Below are positions 9,306-18,600 of a stretch of 64,000 nucleotides of DNA, piece by piece (the first letter of the stretch is position 1; the number at the start of each line of letters is the position of its first letter). The notes under the pieces were generated by a model. The model searched no databases. It saw only the letters and a program-made list of their open reading frames with translations, and was not told where the DNA came from. Where the stretch lies: NCBI GenBank assembly GCA_024228555.1, contig JAAETI010000123.1:1-64000 (forward strand), written 5' to 3'. Origin of the DNA: a bacterium. Its GTDB lineage: Bacteria > Actinomycetota > Acidimicrobiia > Spongiisociales > UBA5794. The position numbers and the translations under genes are program-made.

Positions 9306-9387
9306 TTGCGAGTCTGGCTTTGCCAAACTCGAGGTCGCAATAGTCGATGATGCACCGAACAGTCACCAAGTCAGCCTGGGTGTCGCC

Positions 9388-9792
9388 ATGACAGACACAG
9401 CCGAACAGTTCTTTCCGTACCGCTTTGACCGCCGGTGGCAGGCGGCGTTTCTTGCACTCGGGGTCAAGAAGGACGATGGCGTCACAATCACCGAGTCCGG
9501 GATGCTGCAAGCCAAGTACGGACGTTTCAAGGTGGAGACCCCGCTATCGAACGTCGCAAGCACCGAGGTCACCGGTCCCCATCGCTGGTACACCGCAGTT
9601 GGGCTCCGGCTCAGCGGTACCGACGACAGCATCACCTTCGGCACTAACCACCGTCTTGGCCTGTCAATCTTGTTTACCGAGAAAGTGCGCCGCGTTATCG
9701 GTCTAAGGCGTCATTCGACGTTGTGGGTCAGCGTTGCCGAACCGGAGGGGTTGGCCGCAGCAATAGGTGCTCGGGCCGATCTAACGAGCTAG
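9388..9792 (+). CDS. conserved hypothetical protein
   Basis: The 134-residue product is soluble, with no signal or membrane segment. It is rich in beta-prone stretches (for example [17 protein letters not shown] and [20 protein letters not shown]), resembling small actinobacterial hypothetical proteins of unknown role. The frame is open from 9277, but the ATG at 9388 begins the part that looks protein-like. Its end overlaps the end of the convergent nfo gene by 4 bp. I cannot assign a function. Confidence 0.65.
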   Translation: MTDTAEQFFPYRFDRRWQAAFLALGVKKDDGVTITESGMLQAKYGRFKVETPLSNVASTEVTGPHRWYTAVGLRLSGTDDSITFGTNHRLGLSILFTEKVRRVIGLRRHSTLWVSVAEPEGLAAAIGARADLTS

Positions 9793-10547
9793 AGCCGCTC
9801 CCGCAACCAGGCGATGTCGAGCTTCTGACCGTCATCATCGCTCGGTGTCTCCACCACGACGGGGGCGTTCGCCGACTTCACGACGCCGACAATCAACTCT
9901 CCCGGGATCTCGCCCTTGCCCAAGTTGGTGTGACGGTCACGACGACTGTCATGCGGATCGCGCGAATCGTTGCAATGCACCAAGTCGATCCGTCCGGTTG
10001 CCGCGACGATTCGGTCCACCGCAGTAACCAAATCCTCCCCTGCCGCCCACGCATGGCACGTGTCCAGACACACACCGACGTTGAAGTCACCGATCTCTTC
10101 CCAAAGCGGCCCGTAGTTGCTGAGTGTGCGGACAACGGCATGACCGCCACCTGCTGTGTTCTCAATGAGGATGGGTACAGACGACTCGAAACTCTCCAGG
10201 GCCTTGCGCCAGCGTTCAAACCCGACGGCAATGTCCTCGTCGTCACCGACATGACCCCCATGGACGATCAGGCCCTTGGCCCCGATATCTTCTGCTGCCT
10301 CTGCGATTTGCGCCATTGTCTTACGGCTCGGGATCCGGATCCGGTTGTTCGGCGACACCGGATTCATGACGTAGGGCGAGTGAACGTAGATCGGCAGACC
10401 CGATGCCTTGAGTTGCTCGGCATCCTTGCGCGGCACCGGCTTCTTCCACGACTGCGGATTGGCGATGAAGATCTGGACCAGATCAGCGTCCCGCTCCTTG
10501 GCCTCGGCCAGCGGGTCCTTCGAGCCAACGTGAGCACCGATCAGCAT
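9789..10547 (-). CDS. nfo: deoxyribonuclease IV (AP endonuclease, family 2)
   Basis: This Zn-dependent TIM-barrel enzyme cuts DNA 5' of abasic sites in base-excision repair. The 252-residue protein keeps the expected metal-ligand segments in order: [55 protein letters not shown] and VVVETP. It is at the short end of the family (E. coli Nfo has 285 residues). Its start touches the stop of the upstream membrane-protein gene, so pyrE, that gene and nfo form one leftward unit. Confidence 0.93.
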   Translation of the reverse strand: MLIGAHVGSKDPLAEAKERDADLVQIFIANPQSWKKPVPRKDAEQLKASGLPIYVHSPYVMNPVSPNNRIRIPSRKTMAQIAEAAEDIGAKGLIVHGGHVGDDEDIAVGFERWRKALESFESSVPILIENTAGGGHAVVRTLSNYGPLWEEIGDFNVGVCLDTCHAWAAGEDLVTAVDRIVAATGRIDLVHCNDSRDPHDSRRDRHTNLGKGEIPGELIVGVVKSANAPVVVETPSDDDGQKLDIAWLRERL

Positions 10548-11116
10548 CAGAGATCCTCCTCCTCGAGCGGACGTTCGAGCATCAACTCGGTGCGGATCGC
10601 AACATCGTCCACAGTCGTCGCCCAGCCATCAGCATCCACTTGGAGTGTGTTCCCATCCCAGACGGCACCCCACAGGCCATCCGGATAGTCCGTTCGATCT
10701 TCGACCTCTACCAGCAGGATCGGAACCGGAACTCGGCCGTCATCGTCGTAGTCCCTCCCCGATCGAACCGAAACGATCTCGCTCCAGGGGATATCCATCG
10801 TGGCGAAAGGACCTGCAATCCTGAGCCGCAGTACCTTGTCATGAATCTCAACAGCGGACCGGCCGCGCAGCCAGCCGCCAAAGCCGACTGCCACCATCGA
10901 ACCGCCAACGACCACAAACAGTGACCCCCAAACGAGATCGGTACGTCTTTCGGTGCGGCCCTTCGATGTCAGCACACCGTCGTCACTCACCGAAGGTGGA
11001 TCTGAAAGACGGTGACCCGCGACGATGTCGAAGGCCGCGACCAGCAGCAACATCCCTGCGATGGCCATCAGCAACCGGCGGATCGGTGAACGGCCGACCG
11101 TGAATAGTGCGGTCAC
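10547..11116 (-). CDS. membrane protein with PH-like domain
   Basis: The 189-residue protein has two hydrophobic helices (about residues 14-33 and 61-81) followed by a soluble domain with strands such as [26 protein letters not shown], which resembles the bacterial PH-like domains attached to two-helix anchors. The function is unknown. It starts with GTG overlapping the pyrE stop in GTGA and ends at the nfo start, so it is translationally coupled on both sides. Confidence 0.75.
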   Translation of the reverse strand: MTALFTVGRSPIRRLLMAIAGMLLLVAAFDIVAGHRLSDPPSVSDDGVLTSKGRTERRTDLVWGSLFVVVGGSMVAVGFGGWLRGRSAVEIHDKVLRLRIAGPFATMDIPWSEIVSVRSGRDYDDDGRVPVPILLVEVEDRTDYPDGLWGAVWDGNTLQVDADGWATTVDDVAIRTELMLERPLEEEDL

Positions 11117-11661
11117 GGCGTCACACCAAGGTCGTCGGGAGTGAGAATGGAAACCAGTGGGATGCCCATCGCTCCCAGCAGCCGCCCGGCGGCTCCGTCA
11201 CTGCGGTCTACCAGAACGATCGCCTGGATGACTTCGACGCCTTCTGCCTGGAGGGCCTCGATCGCTGAAGCCATCGACCCGCCGGTCGTCACAGTGTCCT
11301 CCACAACCACAGCCCGGTCCCCAGCTCCAACTGGGCCCACCAGCCGTCCTCCCGTGCCATGTTCCTTGGCTTCCTTGCGGACGCTGAAGGCCCGCAGCGG
11401 GTAGCCGGCGACTAGCGCAGTTGCTACGGCAATGGGGTCGGCACCCATCGTCATGCCACCCACAGTTGTGGCTTCTTCGTTGATCGCTTCGAGAATGCAG
11501 TTGCCGACTATCCGCCCTCCCACGCCGTCAAACGTCGTCTGGCGGCCATCCAGATACCAGCTGGACTCGATCCCGGAACTCAGCTTGTAGGGCCCTTCGG
11601 TATAGAGCGCGTTGGCTCGCAGATGCTCGATCAAATCAATCTGGTGTGGAGTGTGATTCAT
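11113..11661 (-). CDS. pyrE: orotate phosphoribosyltransferase
   Basis: The enzyme makes orotidine 5'-monophosphate from orotate and PRPP in pyrimidine synthesis. The 182-residue protein has the PRPP-binding motif RAVVVEDTVTTGGS, the preceding RKEAKEHGTGG loop and the N-terminal YKLSSGIESSWYLDGR segment, all standard for PyrE. It is the first gene of a leftward unit with the PH-like protein and nfo. A strong hairpin followed by five T residues on the minus strand lies about 80-120 bp upstream (11740-11779), so attenuation of pyrE is one possible reading of that element. Confidence 0.93.
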   Translation of the reverse strand: MNHTPHQIDLIEHLRANALYTEGPYKLSSGIESSWYLDGRQTTFDGVGGRIVGNCILEAINEEATTVGGMTMGADPIAVATALVAGYPLRAFSVRKEAKEHGTGGRLVGPVGAGDRAVVVEDTVTTGGSMASAIEALQAEGVEVIQAIVLVDRSDGAAGRLLGAMGIPLVSILTPDDLGVTP

Positions 11662-11711
11662 AAGGAAAGAAAACTCTAAAGGTTTCTGGCGGTCGGACCG
11701 ATATGGTAATC

Positions 11712-11790
11712 AGACTGGATGCCTTCCTACCTCCCGTCTAAAAAGCCCGGATCGAGGCCACCAATTTGGTGGCCTCGATTCTTTCCTATT
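11712..11790 (+). ncRNA. candidate small RNA A (C/U-rich loop plus terminator hairpin)
   Basis: In the 219-bp gap between divergent pyrE and the hydrolase gene, the plus strand reads as a stem (AGAC 11712-11715 with GTCT 11736-11739) that holds a C/U-rich loop, CCTTCCTACCTCCC. An A-rich linker follows, then a 14-bp perfect hairpin, then a T/C-rich tail. A -10-like TATGGT lies at 11702-11707. The loop is complementary to Shine-Dalgarno sequences. A similar arrangement recurs at 13766-13845. The promoter is weak and the call is speculative. Confidence 0.35.
11740..11779. terminator. strong 14-bp terminator-like hairpin between pyrE and hydrolase genes
   Basis: The arms at 11751-11764 and 11766-11779 pair perfectly around one base. 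On the minus strand the hairpin is followed after six bases by TTTTT (11744-11740), upstream of pyrE; on the plus strand it is followed by a T/C-rich tract. It could end a plus-strand small RNA, attenuate pyrE, or do both. Confidence 0.6.
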
Positions 11791-11880
11791 CCTTCCCAGA
11801 ATGCCGGACCGAACCGTGCGGACAAGCCTCTGAGCACATCTAACGTACTCAACAGGTACCCGACGGAATCCTGAGACGAG

Positions 11881-12744
11881 ATGCCACCAAAACGATCCCG
11901 CCTTTCTCACGCCGCACTTCTTGGAATGCTCACCGCGGCCGGGACCTTTTACTTTGCCCCCCGCATGTTCCGAAAGGCGTTTGCCCCACCGCAGCGTGAT
12001 GCAAGCCAGTCCCCCTCCGGCCTCGGGCTACCCCAGGAGCAAGTGTGGCTCCGCAGCGTCACCGGAACTCGCCTCCACGGCTGGTTCATACCTGTCGTCG
12101 GGCCCGCTCCTGTCGTAGTTGTTCTCCATGGCTGGGGTGGAAACGCATCACTTATGCTTCCATTGGCACCACATCTAAATGCCGCTGGCTTCCACGCTCT
12201 GTTCCTCGATGCTCGCAACCATGGTCATTCAGAGCACGACACGTTCGTCTCGATGCCACGTTTCGCCGAGGATCTCGAGATCGCGGTCGACTGGGTTGCG
12301 GGAAGGGAGGAAGTGACGTCGATTGGCGTGCTCGGTCACTCTGTGGGGGCCGGAGCCGCGATCCTCAGCGCATCACGATCGGACCACTACAGTGCCGTCG
12401 TTTCGGTCTCATCGTTCTCCCATCCCGAAGAGATGATGCGGGAGCAGATGGACCGCATCCCCACGCCGATTCTCAACGCCATTCTCGAAAGCGTGCAGCG
12501 AACCATCGGTTATCGGTTCGAGACGTTTGCGCCGCGGGTTCGCCTCCCCCAGGTCACCGCCCCCCTCCTGCTGGTTCACGGCGACAGCGACCCGGTCGTC
12601 CCCATTACGGACCTCTACGAACTGAGTGCAATCCGACCAGATGCGGAAGTGCTCATCGTGGAGGACGGTGGCCACAGCGACCTGGCGCCGTTCGAACCGT
12701 ACGTCGCCCAAATCACAGATTTTCTCGCCCGGCACCTCACTTGA
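11881..12744 (+). CDS. alpha/beta hydrolase with N-terminal membrane anchor
   Basis: The 287-residue protein has an N-terminal hydrophobic segment (about 8-28) and an alpha/beta hydrolase fold. It contains the oxyanion HGWGGN region, the nucleophile elbow GHSVGAG, an Asp in LVHGDSDPVVP and the catalytic His in EDGGHSDL. It probably hydrolyses an ester or amide at the membrane; the substrate is unknown. The winged-helix gene begins one base after its stop, so the two are almost certainly one transcript. Confidence 0.85.
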   Translation: MPPKRSRLSHAALLGMLTAAGTFYFAPRMFRKAFAPPQRDASQSPSGLGLPQEQVWLRSVTGTRLHGWFIPVVGPAPVVVVLHGWGGNASLMLPLAPHLNAAGFHALFLDARNHGHSEHDTFVSMPRFAEDLEIAVDWVAGREEVTSIGVLGHSVGAGAAILSASRSDHYSAVVSVSSFSHPEEMMREQMDRIPTPILNAILESVQRTIGYRFETFAPRVRLPQVTAPLLLVHGDSDPVVPITDLYELSAIRPDAEVLIVEDGGHSDLAPFEPYVAQITDFLARHLT

Positions 12745-12745
12745 G

Positions 12746-13729
12746 ATGAGACACATCAGCCGACAAAGCGCTCTTGCCTCTCAGCTCCATGCCAATCACC
12801 TCACCGCAGGCGAATCAATCGATCTAGACGCGGCCGCCCACAGCGGCCTTCAGGATGGCTCACCACTATCGGCACTGCTATCGCTTGCTGCCAGAGTCAC
12901 CGGTGTAGAACCCAACGACTGGCGTGCTCCCGGCTTGGCTCAGGTGTTCGGGCCCCGCGGCGCCATCTATGTGGTGCGCACCAAAGACATCGATGTGTTC
13001 ACCCTTGGCCTGCTGCCGCGCGACAAGGTTCGAGTGGCTCGAATCGAGACCGTTGCCGCACACGTTCGCCAAGTCCTCGATGGGAGTCCGATGCGGCAGG
13101 CCGACCTGGTCGCACAGCTCCCGGAAATCGGAGGTACCCGCGGCTTACGCTGGGGTGCAACCGCAGGCGGGATTACACCAACGTGGGACACGATCGACAC
13201 CGTCGTCTACCCAACCGCCCCGGCTGTCCTTGACCCCGAAACTGCCCGCATCGAACTCGCCAGGAGATTCTTCAGATATCTCGGCCCCGCCACCGCCCAG
13301 GACTTGCGATGGTGGCTGGATGGCCTGCAGGCGGATGCGGATGAGACCGTCGCTGCGTTGGCTGACGAGCTCGAGCCGGTCATCGTCCAAGACCAGCCCT
13401 GTCTCGCCTTGCGATCAACCGACGACACGCCGCCTGACATCACCGGCATCCATCTGCTGCCCCCCGATGACACCTACATCAACCGACGGGTCGGCGTTCT
13501 GTTGGTGCCGGACACCGCCCGCCGGAAGCTGCTGTGGCCCAAGGCGCCACCACCCGGTGCTCTCGTCATCGACGGGGAGGTCAAGGGAACCTGGCGTCGG
13601 CGCAAAGGACGCATCGGAATAACCCCGTGGCGGAAACCCTCGCCTGGGCTGCGGTCCGATGTCGATGAGCTTGCCGCCGGCCTCCCGCTCCCCACAGCTA
13701 TCGAGGTACACTGGCTCGACCTAGTCTGA
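12746..13729 (+). CDS. winged-helix DNA-binding protein (HTH_42/AlkX-like)
   Basis: The 327-residue protein fits the large winged-helix family (Pfam HTH_42, related to YcaQ/AlkX DNA glycosylases): N-terminal ISRQSALASQLHANHL, the segment GPRGAIYVVRTKDIDVFTLGLL, a helical RRFFRYLGPATAQDLRWWL region and a beta-rich C-terminus. Relatives act on DNA, some as interstrand-crosslink glycosylases; actinobacterial single-gene members are mostly uncharacterised. I use ATG 12746, one base after the hydrolase stop; the frame is open further upstream, but that part overlaps the hydrolase. Confidence 0.75.
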   Translation: MRHISRQSALASQLHANHLTAGESIDLDAAAHSGLQDGSPLSALLSLAARVTGVEPNDWRAPGLAQVFGPRGAIYVVRTKDIDVFTLGLLPRDKVRVARIETVAAHVRQVLDGSPMRQADLVAQLPEIGGTRGLRWGATAGGITPTWDTIDTVVYPTAPAVLDPETARIELARRFFRYLGPATAQDLRWWLDGLQADADETVAALADELEPVIVQDQPCLALRSTDDTPPDITGIHLLPPDDTYINRRVGVLLVPDTARRKLLWPKAPPPGALVIDGEVKGTWRRRKGRIGITPWRKPSPGLRSDVDELAAGLPLPTAIEVHWLDLV

Positions 13730-13765
13730 TCTCGCAACATTCTGCTCAAGTCCTGCCAGATTCCG

Positions 13766-13845
13766 CCGAGACAAAGAGAGAGGGAAGACTCCTTCTCCTT
13801 CCGTACTCACACCGGAGGCCGCCATATAGGCGGCCTCTAGTGTTT
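13766..13845 (+). ncRNA. candidate small RNA B or extended terminator
   Basis: Between convergent genes the plus strand shows GGAAG and CTTCC pairing around a C/U-rich loop, ACTCCTTCTC, then an unpaired linker, then the 9-bp hairpin at 13815-13837 and a TAGTGTTT tail. Layout and parts of the sequence resemble the element at 11712-11790. Because it lies downstream of the winged-helix gene it may simply be that gene's 3' end. Confidence 0.3.
13815..13837. terminator. bidirectional terminator hairpin
   Basis: GAGGCCGCC (13815-13823) and GGCGGCCTC (13829-13837) pair perfectly with a 5-nt ATATA loop, between the convergent ends of the winged-helix and spondin-like genes. Only short T-runs flank it (TGTTT on the plus strand). 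Confidence 0.6.
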
Positions 13846-13885
13846 GCCGACTCAATGAGAGTCGATTTGGTTGTGTTTCTTCGAC

Positions 13886-15178
13886 TCAGCCGGTGCGCTT
13901 CACCGTGACCTTGATGACTGCACCATCCCAATCGTGCTGAGCGACCGTGAGGTCGCCACTACCGACGATGCCATTGTGAGCGTGGACAACACCACCCTCG
14001 GCTAGAGCAGGATTGCTTACCCCGGTTTGGCCAAGGCCATCACACGGTGGCACCAGGTCGGCATACAGTTCGGTGTTGGTCTCGGTGCCCGCGTCATAGG
14101 CGTTCCCGTGGGCAACAGTCTCTTCACCAACCCACTTGGGTAGACGTAGCGAGTCAACCCCGCCAAAGCCGTCGTTGGTGCAAATGAGCATCCCGGCCAG
14201 CGAGGCCCTCCGGAACCGATCATCCACAACGACATCGATACTCACGGTCCCACCCGGAGCGTTCACACCAGAACCGACAACGGCGACAGTGCCCACTCCG
14301 TGGGCAGACGACAACTCATCGACGAGCACGGGAATGCCACCGTTCTCGGCGACCTGCTGGATTCCGTTACTGGCGGCTTCGCCATCTTCGAACAGGTTCT
14401 GCCACCTGGCATGGGTCGCAAACACGGTCGGTGTCTGCGGCTGACCGGAGGTCAGGTTCTCGACGGTGACCTCATAGGTGCGGACCCGCTCCACCGTGAC
14501 CTTCATGACCGCGCCATCCCAGTCGTGCTGGGCGACGGTCAGATCACCTTCTCCATCGATCCCTTGGTGACGACGCACAACACCGTTCTCCGCGAGATCA
14601 GGATTCGATGTGCCGGTCTCACCGAGCCCATCGCAAGGAGGAACGAGATCGGCGTACAACTCCGTATTGATCTCAGTGCCGGCATCGTATGCCTGAGCGT
14701 AGAAAGTCCGCTCGTTGCCGACTCGGGACGGAAGACGAACCGAACTGCGACCGGCAAACCCGTCATTGGTGCAAATCAGCATCGAAGCCAGCGACAACCG
14801 TCGATGCCAGCGATCAGTACTGATCAACGCAGTCGCCGAATCGCCGGGCGCAATCGGTGCAGAACCAATCACAGCTACCGATTCGACGTTGCCATTACCC
14901 GACAGCTCATCGACAAGGACCGGGACCCCACCGTTCTCAGCAAGTTGCTGGATACCGTTCGATGCCTCCTGCCCGCGCTTGAACACCTTGAACCCCGACT
15001 CATGCGCGGCCGCCACCACCGGTGTCAGCGGCTGACCATCGGTGATGTTCTCAACCGTTACCCGGTAGGTGTAGTCGTGTACGTCACTGCCCGTCGCCGC
15101 CGCAGGCGCCGCGGCAATGGCCATCGAAGCAGCCAACGCAAATGTAAGGACGAGTGCCGTCCTTCGGTTTCTTCGCAT
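13886..15178 (-). CDS. secreted protein with two tandem spondin-like domains
   Basis: ATG 15178 follows AAGGAGGG and gives a clear signal peptide (basic start, hydrophobic core, cleavage near AAAPAAATG). The 430-residue product then repeats one ~200-residue unit twice: each has Y.VTVENIT-type start, SNGIQQ.AENGG, LVDEL, ASMLICTNDGF or AGMLICTNDGF, a Y-D-A-G-TE segment and a VAQHDWDGAV end. This matches the Spondin_N fold, which is secreted and metal- or matrix-binding in animals and found in bacterial surface proteins. No LPXTG or membrane anchor is present, so it is probably released. The LPVTG giant lies next to it. Confidence 0.88.
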   Translation of the reverse strand: MRRNRRTALVLTFALAASMAIAAAPAAATGSDVHDYTYRVTVENITDGQPLTPVVAAAHESGFKVFKRGQEASNGIQQLAENGGVPVLVDELSGNGNVESVAVIGSAPIAPGDSATALISTDRWHRRLSLASMLICTNDGFAGRSSVRLPSRVGNERTFYAQAYDAGTEINTELYADLVPPCDGLGETGTSNPDLAENGVVRRHQGIDGEGDLTVAQHDWDGAVMKVTVERVRTYEVTVENLTSGQPQTPTVFATHARWQNLFEDGEAASNGIQQVAENGGIPVLVDELSSAHGVGTVAVVGSGVNAPGGTVSIDVVVDDRFRRASLAGMLICTNDGFGGVDSLRLPKWVGEETVAHGNAYDAGTETNTELYADLVPPCDGLGQTGVSNPALAEGGVVHAHNGIVGSGDLTVAQHDWDGAVIKVTVKRTG

Positions 15179-15290
15179 ATCTCCCTCCTTGGGATGTTGG
15201 AGGCAAGTCTGTGGGCCGTATCTTGCGAGCCTGTGAACGACATCTGAACAAACGAACAACAGTGGGAACTCACCTTCGGTGTGTTCCTTG

Positions 15291-15311
15291 GGAGTTCGCT
15301 CCGCGAACTCC
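15291..15311. repeat. perfect 9-bp hairpin upstream of the spondin-like gene
   Basis: GGAGTTCGC (15291-15299) and GCGAACTCC (15303-15311) pair around TCC. It lies at the edge of the transposase relic and may be part of the old mobile element; no T-run follows. Confidence 0.45.
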
Positions 15312-15329
15312 GGGAAGGGATTGCTTCAA

Positions 15330-15473
15330 ATGGCCGCCGTTCACGAGATCCGCGCAGCAGCCCTCCCCTTGTTCACCAACAACTACAACTACAACAGACC
15401 CCACGGAGGGAAATGGAACAACGGCAAACCCCCCGCCCAAATCATCATCCCCAACAACGGCAACACACCATGA
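15330..15473 (+). pseudogene. relic of an IS481-like transposase C-terminus
   Basis: In plus-strand frame 15279-15473 the translation ends with LPLFTNNYNYNRPHGGKW and NNGKPPAQIIIP before a stop. The YNYNRPHGG..PPAQ pattern is the usual C-terminal end of IS481/IS3-type DDE transposases (compare YNHHRPH..LGGKTP). The catalytic core and the rest of the gene are absent, and no terminal repeats are clear. It occupies most of the otherwise gene-free 487-bp gap between the two surface-protein genes. Confidence 0.5.
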
Positions 15474-15606
15474 ACCATCGCCCCTATCGCGAAACCCGAC
15501 ACTTGTGGGAGGGCGGGTGCAGACCCGACCAACGGGAGAGGCTGCACCGGGAGGGGGAAGACGTTTGCACCCAATCGGAGGCAGATCACGTTCTCACCCC
15601 CCTCGT

Positions 15607-15645
15607 TCGGGCTACGCCCGACCGATCCCCCCATCAAGGGGGGAT
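15607..15645 (-). terminator. GC-rich hairpins after the giant surface-protein gene
   Basis: Two hairpins lie 20-60 bp after the stop at 15666: ATCCCCCC/GGGGGGAT (15625-15632 with 15638-15645) and a TCGGGC/GCCCGA stem near 15607-15621. There is no T-run, so factor-independent termination is uncertain. Confidence 0.4.
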
Positions 15646-15665
15646 TACTACGGCCGGGAGGACCC

Positions 15666-18600
15666 TTACCTCACAAGCGAGAACTTGCGTCTCGTTCTCG
15701 ACGATGCGACTAGAACCGCACCCAGGATCACTGCCAGCAGACCGAAGAGGGCGAAGGTTTCGACCTCGAATCCGGTTACGGGGAGGCCGACTTGGAAGCC
15801 GAAGTTGGCGTCGAGGATGTCGACACCGATGGTCAGGTGGACCAACGTAGTGAGATCGGGACTGCCGTCACGATCAAAGGTCGCCCGCAATTCCTCCGGC
15901 AATGATTCGGACATGATCGTCACCACGTAGGTACCGGGGAGAAGGTCCTCGAAGAGGTACTCGCCGTCCGCGTTGGTCGCGGTGATCGCAATCAAGAGCC
16001 CGTCTTCGTCGTAGAGGTTGACCATGACACTTGGGATGCCTTGCTCATCTGGGTCGACAAGGCCATCGCCATCAGTGTCTATCCAGACCGTGCTGCCTAG
16101 ATCGACCAGCTCTGCCAGACCGAAGTCCACGACCTCGTGGCCGCCGACGGGCAGCGTCACCGATTCATCGGTTCCTGTGGTTGGACTCATGTCATCTGGA
16201 ACTGTGGTTAGGTTCAATTCGACTGTGAAGTCCCCGCTTGGTAGCGAAGGCAGATCCCAGATCCCGTCGGGGCCGCTGACGACCGTCATCACCACTGGAC
16301 CGTCGGGCCCATCCCAGGTGATGATGACCGTTACTCCGGCGATACCCGGTTCGGTACTGTCGATCGTCTCATCACCGTCAACGTCGTTCCAGACGGTGCC
16401 GGACAGCGAGGCATCTCCAACAACCGGGTAGTCGACGTCGGTCTTGTCTTCGGCGGCGCCAAGCGTGAACAGCGTCACGACGGGGTCACCACCATCAAGA
16501 TCACCGTTGGCAGTTAGGCCGGAAGGCAGCGTCGATTCGTCGATCTGTGCGGTGTAGAAGCCAGAAGGAAGACCGGGGACCGTGTAGTTCCCGTTGCTGT
16601 CGGTTACTGCGGTGAACACGACATCGTCGCCACCACCGACCACTCCGTCGTTCCCAAGGAACGTCACGGTCACCACCACATCGGCCACGCCGGGTTCGTC
16701 CGGATCGGCCACGCCATCGTTGTTGATGTCGTACCAAACGAAGTCGCCGACTGACCCTTCACCGCGATAGCCAAAGTCTTGATCGAGATTGATCTCGCCA
16801 GACCCGAGCGTGACCGCAGAGCTGCCATCGAGGACCGCATCAGGGTCGGCGGACTGCGCTACACCGATCGGCAGCCCTGTTTCGTCAATGACCACCTGGA
16901 ATTCTCCTGGTGGCAGATACTCGAACAGATATGCGCCGGCGGCATCGGTCGTCGTGGCGAACACGGCGTCGTCCCCGTTGCCGAACACACCGTCGAGACC
17001 GGCCCAGGTCAGCGTAACATCAACACCCGCAAACCCAGGTTCTGTGATTCCTTGCGCACCATCGCCATCGAGGTCCCACCAAACCGTGTCGCCGATGGCA
17101 CCGGCGCCGGTGTAACCGAAGTCGGCGGTCAGGTGGCTGTCTCCCGCAACTAGCCCAGCAACATCGGTCTGATCGTCCAGGTCGCCGTCTTCATCGGCGC
17201 TGTTGACCAATCCAGCCGGCACCCCAGCGGTGACAGCGACGCCATAGTCTCCGTCGGGTAGACCAGTTGCCAGATAGTTGCCGAGGGCATCGGTTGCAAG
17301 CGCGGGCAGCGTCACATCGTCACCACCGCCGGCGACACCGTCATCGCCGTACCAGGTCACGGTTACCGCAACTCCAGCAATACCGGGTTCAGACAGGCCT
17401 GTCGTGCCGTCGCCGTCGAGATCGAGCCACACCAGGTCGCCGACTTCTGCTGATCCGACGTAGCCGAAGTCGGCAGTGTCGTGAACCGCACCATCACCAA
17501 GCGCTACTGGTGTGTGCGAATCATCGTCGCCGTCCTCATCGTCAGTATTGACCGCAGCGGTGACGATCGGGCCGGTGACTTCGACTTCGTATCCACCTGG
17601 CGGCAGATTATCGAAGACATAGATGCCGTCGACATCAGTAGTCGTGGTGTAGACCTGGTCGTCTGCATTCCCGGGAACGCTATCTGGCCCTTCCCAGGTG
17701 AGGGTGACGGTCTGTCCGGGGATACCGGGTTCACCGGTGTTGTCCCCATCGCTGTCGAGATCGAGCCACACCAGGTCGCCGATCTGGCCGGAACCGGTGT
17801 AACCGAAGTCGGCGGTGTCATGGACCTCGAGATCGGCGAGCGTGAACTCGGTCAGATCGTCGAGGACGCCGTCCTCGTCAAACGTCGCCGCCATGCCCGC
17901 AGGCAAGGTGGCGGTGTCGACCCAAACCCGATACTCGCCGGGGGGCAGATTGGTGACTTCGTACTCGCCATCAATGTCGGTGGTTGCTCCAAAGGTTTCG
18001 TCGTCGGCCGTGTCGAGTAGGCCGTCGGGTCCAGCCCAGATCACCCACACGTCGACCCCCCCGATCCCATATTCATCGGCATCGTGTACACCGTCGTTGT
18101 TGCGGTCGAACCAAACGGTGTCGCCGACGGACGCACCGCCGGTGTAGCCAAAGTCCTGAAGATCGTTGTCTTCTCCCGTCGTCAACGTGAGTGACGATGT
18201 GTCGGGGGTACCAAGACCGTCTGGGTCACCGGTCAGCGTGAGTCCGGCAGGCAGGGTGGCGGTCTGCACCGCCACCTCGTAGTCACCGGCAGGCAGGAAG
18301 TCGAACAAGTAGTCGCCGACCGCGTCCGTTGTCGCCGACAGCGTCACGTCGTCGCTGGTGCCTGCGATGCCGTCGACGCCGTCCCAGATCAGCTCGACAT
18401 CTACACCGGGAATACCCGGCTCGCCGGGGTTGTGGAACCCGTTGGCGTTGCTGTCAAGATAGAGCAGATCACCAATCGACCCGCTACCGCGGTATCCGAA
18501 GTCAGCCGTGTCATGGAAGTCCATGCTAGATAGACCGGTGACGACACTTGTCTCATCGTCGCTCCCGTCTTCGTCGTACGTCGGTCCGAATCCCGTCGGG

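Noticed and set aside
9723-10688. 321-codon plus-strand frame opposite nfo
   Set aside because: nfo on the other strand has all metal-ligand motifs in order.
13766-13863. tRNA-like cloverleaf near the hairpins
   Set aside because: No T-loop (GGTTCGA) or acceptor pairing could be found; the hairpins fit a terminator or small RNA instead.
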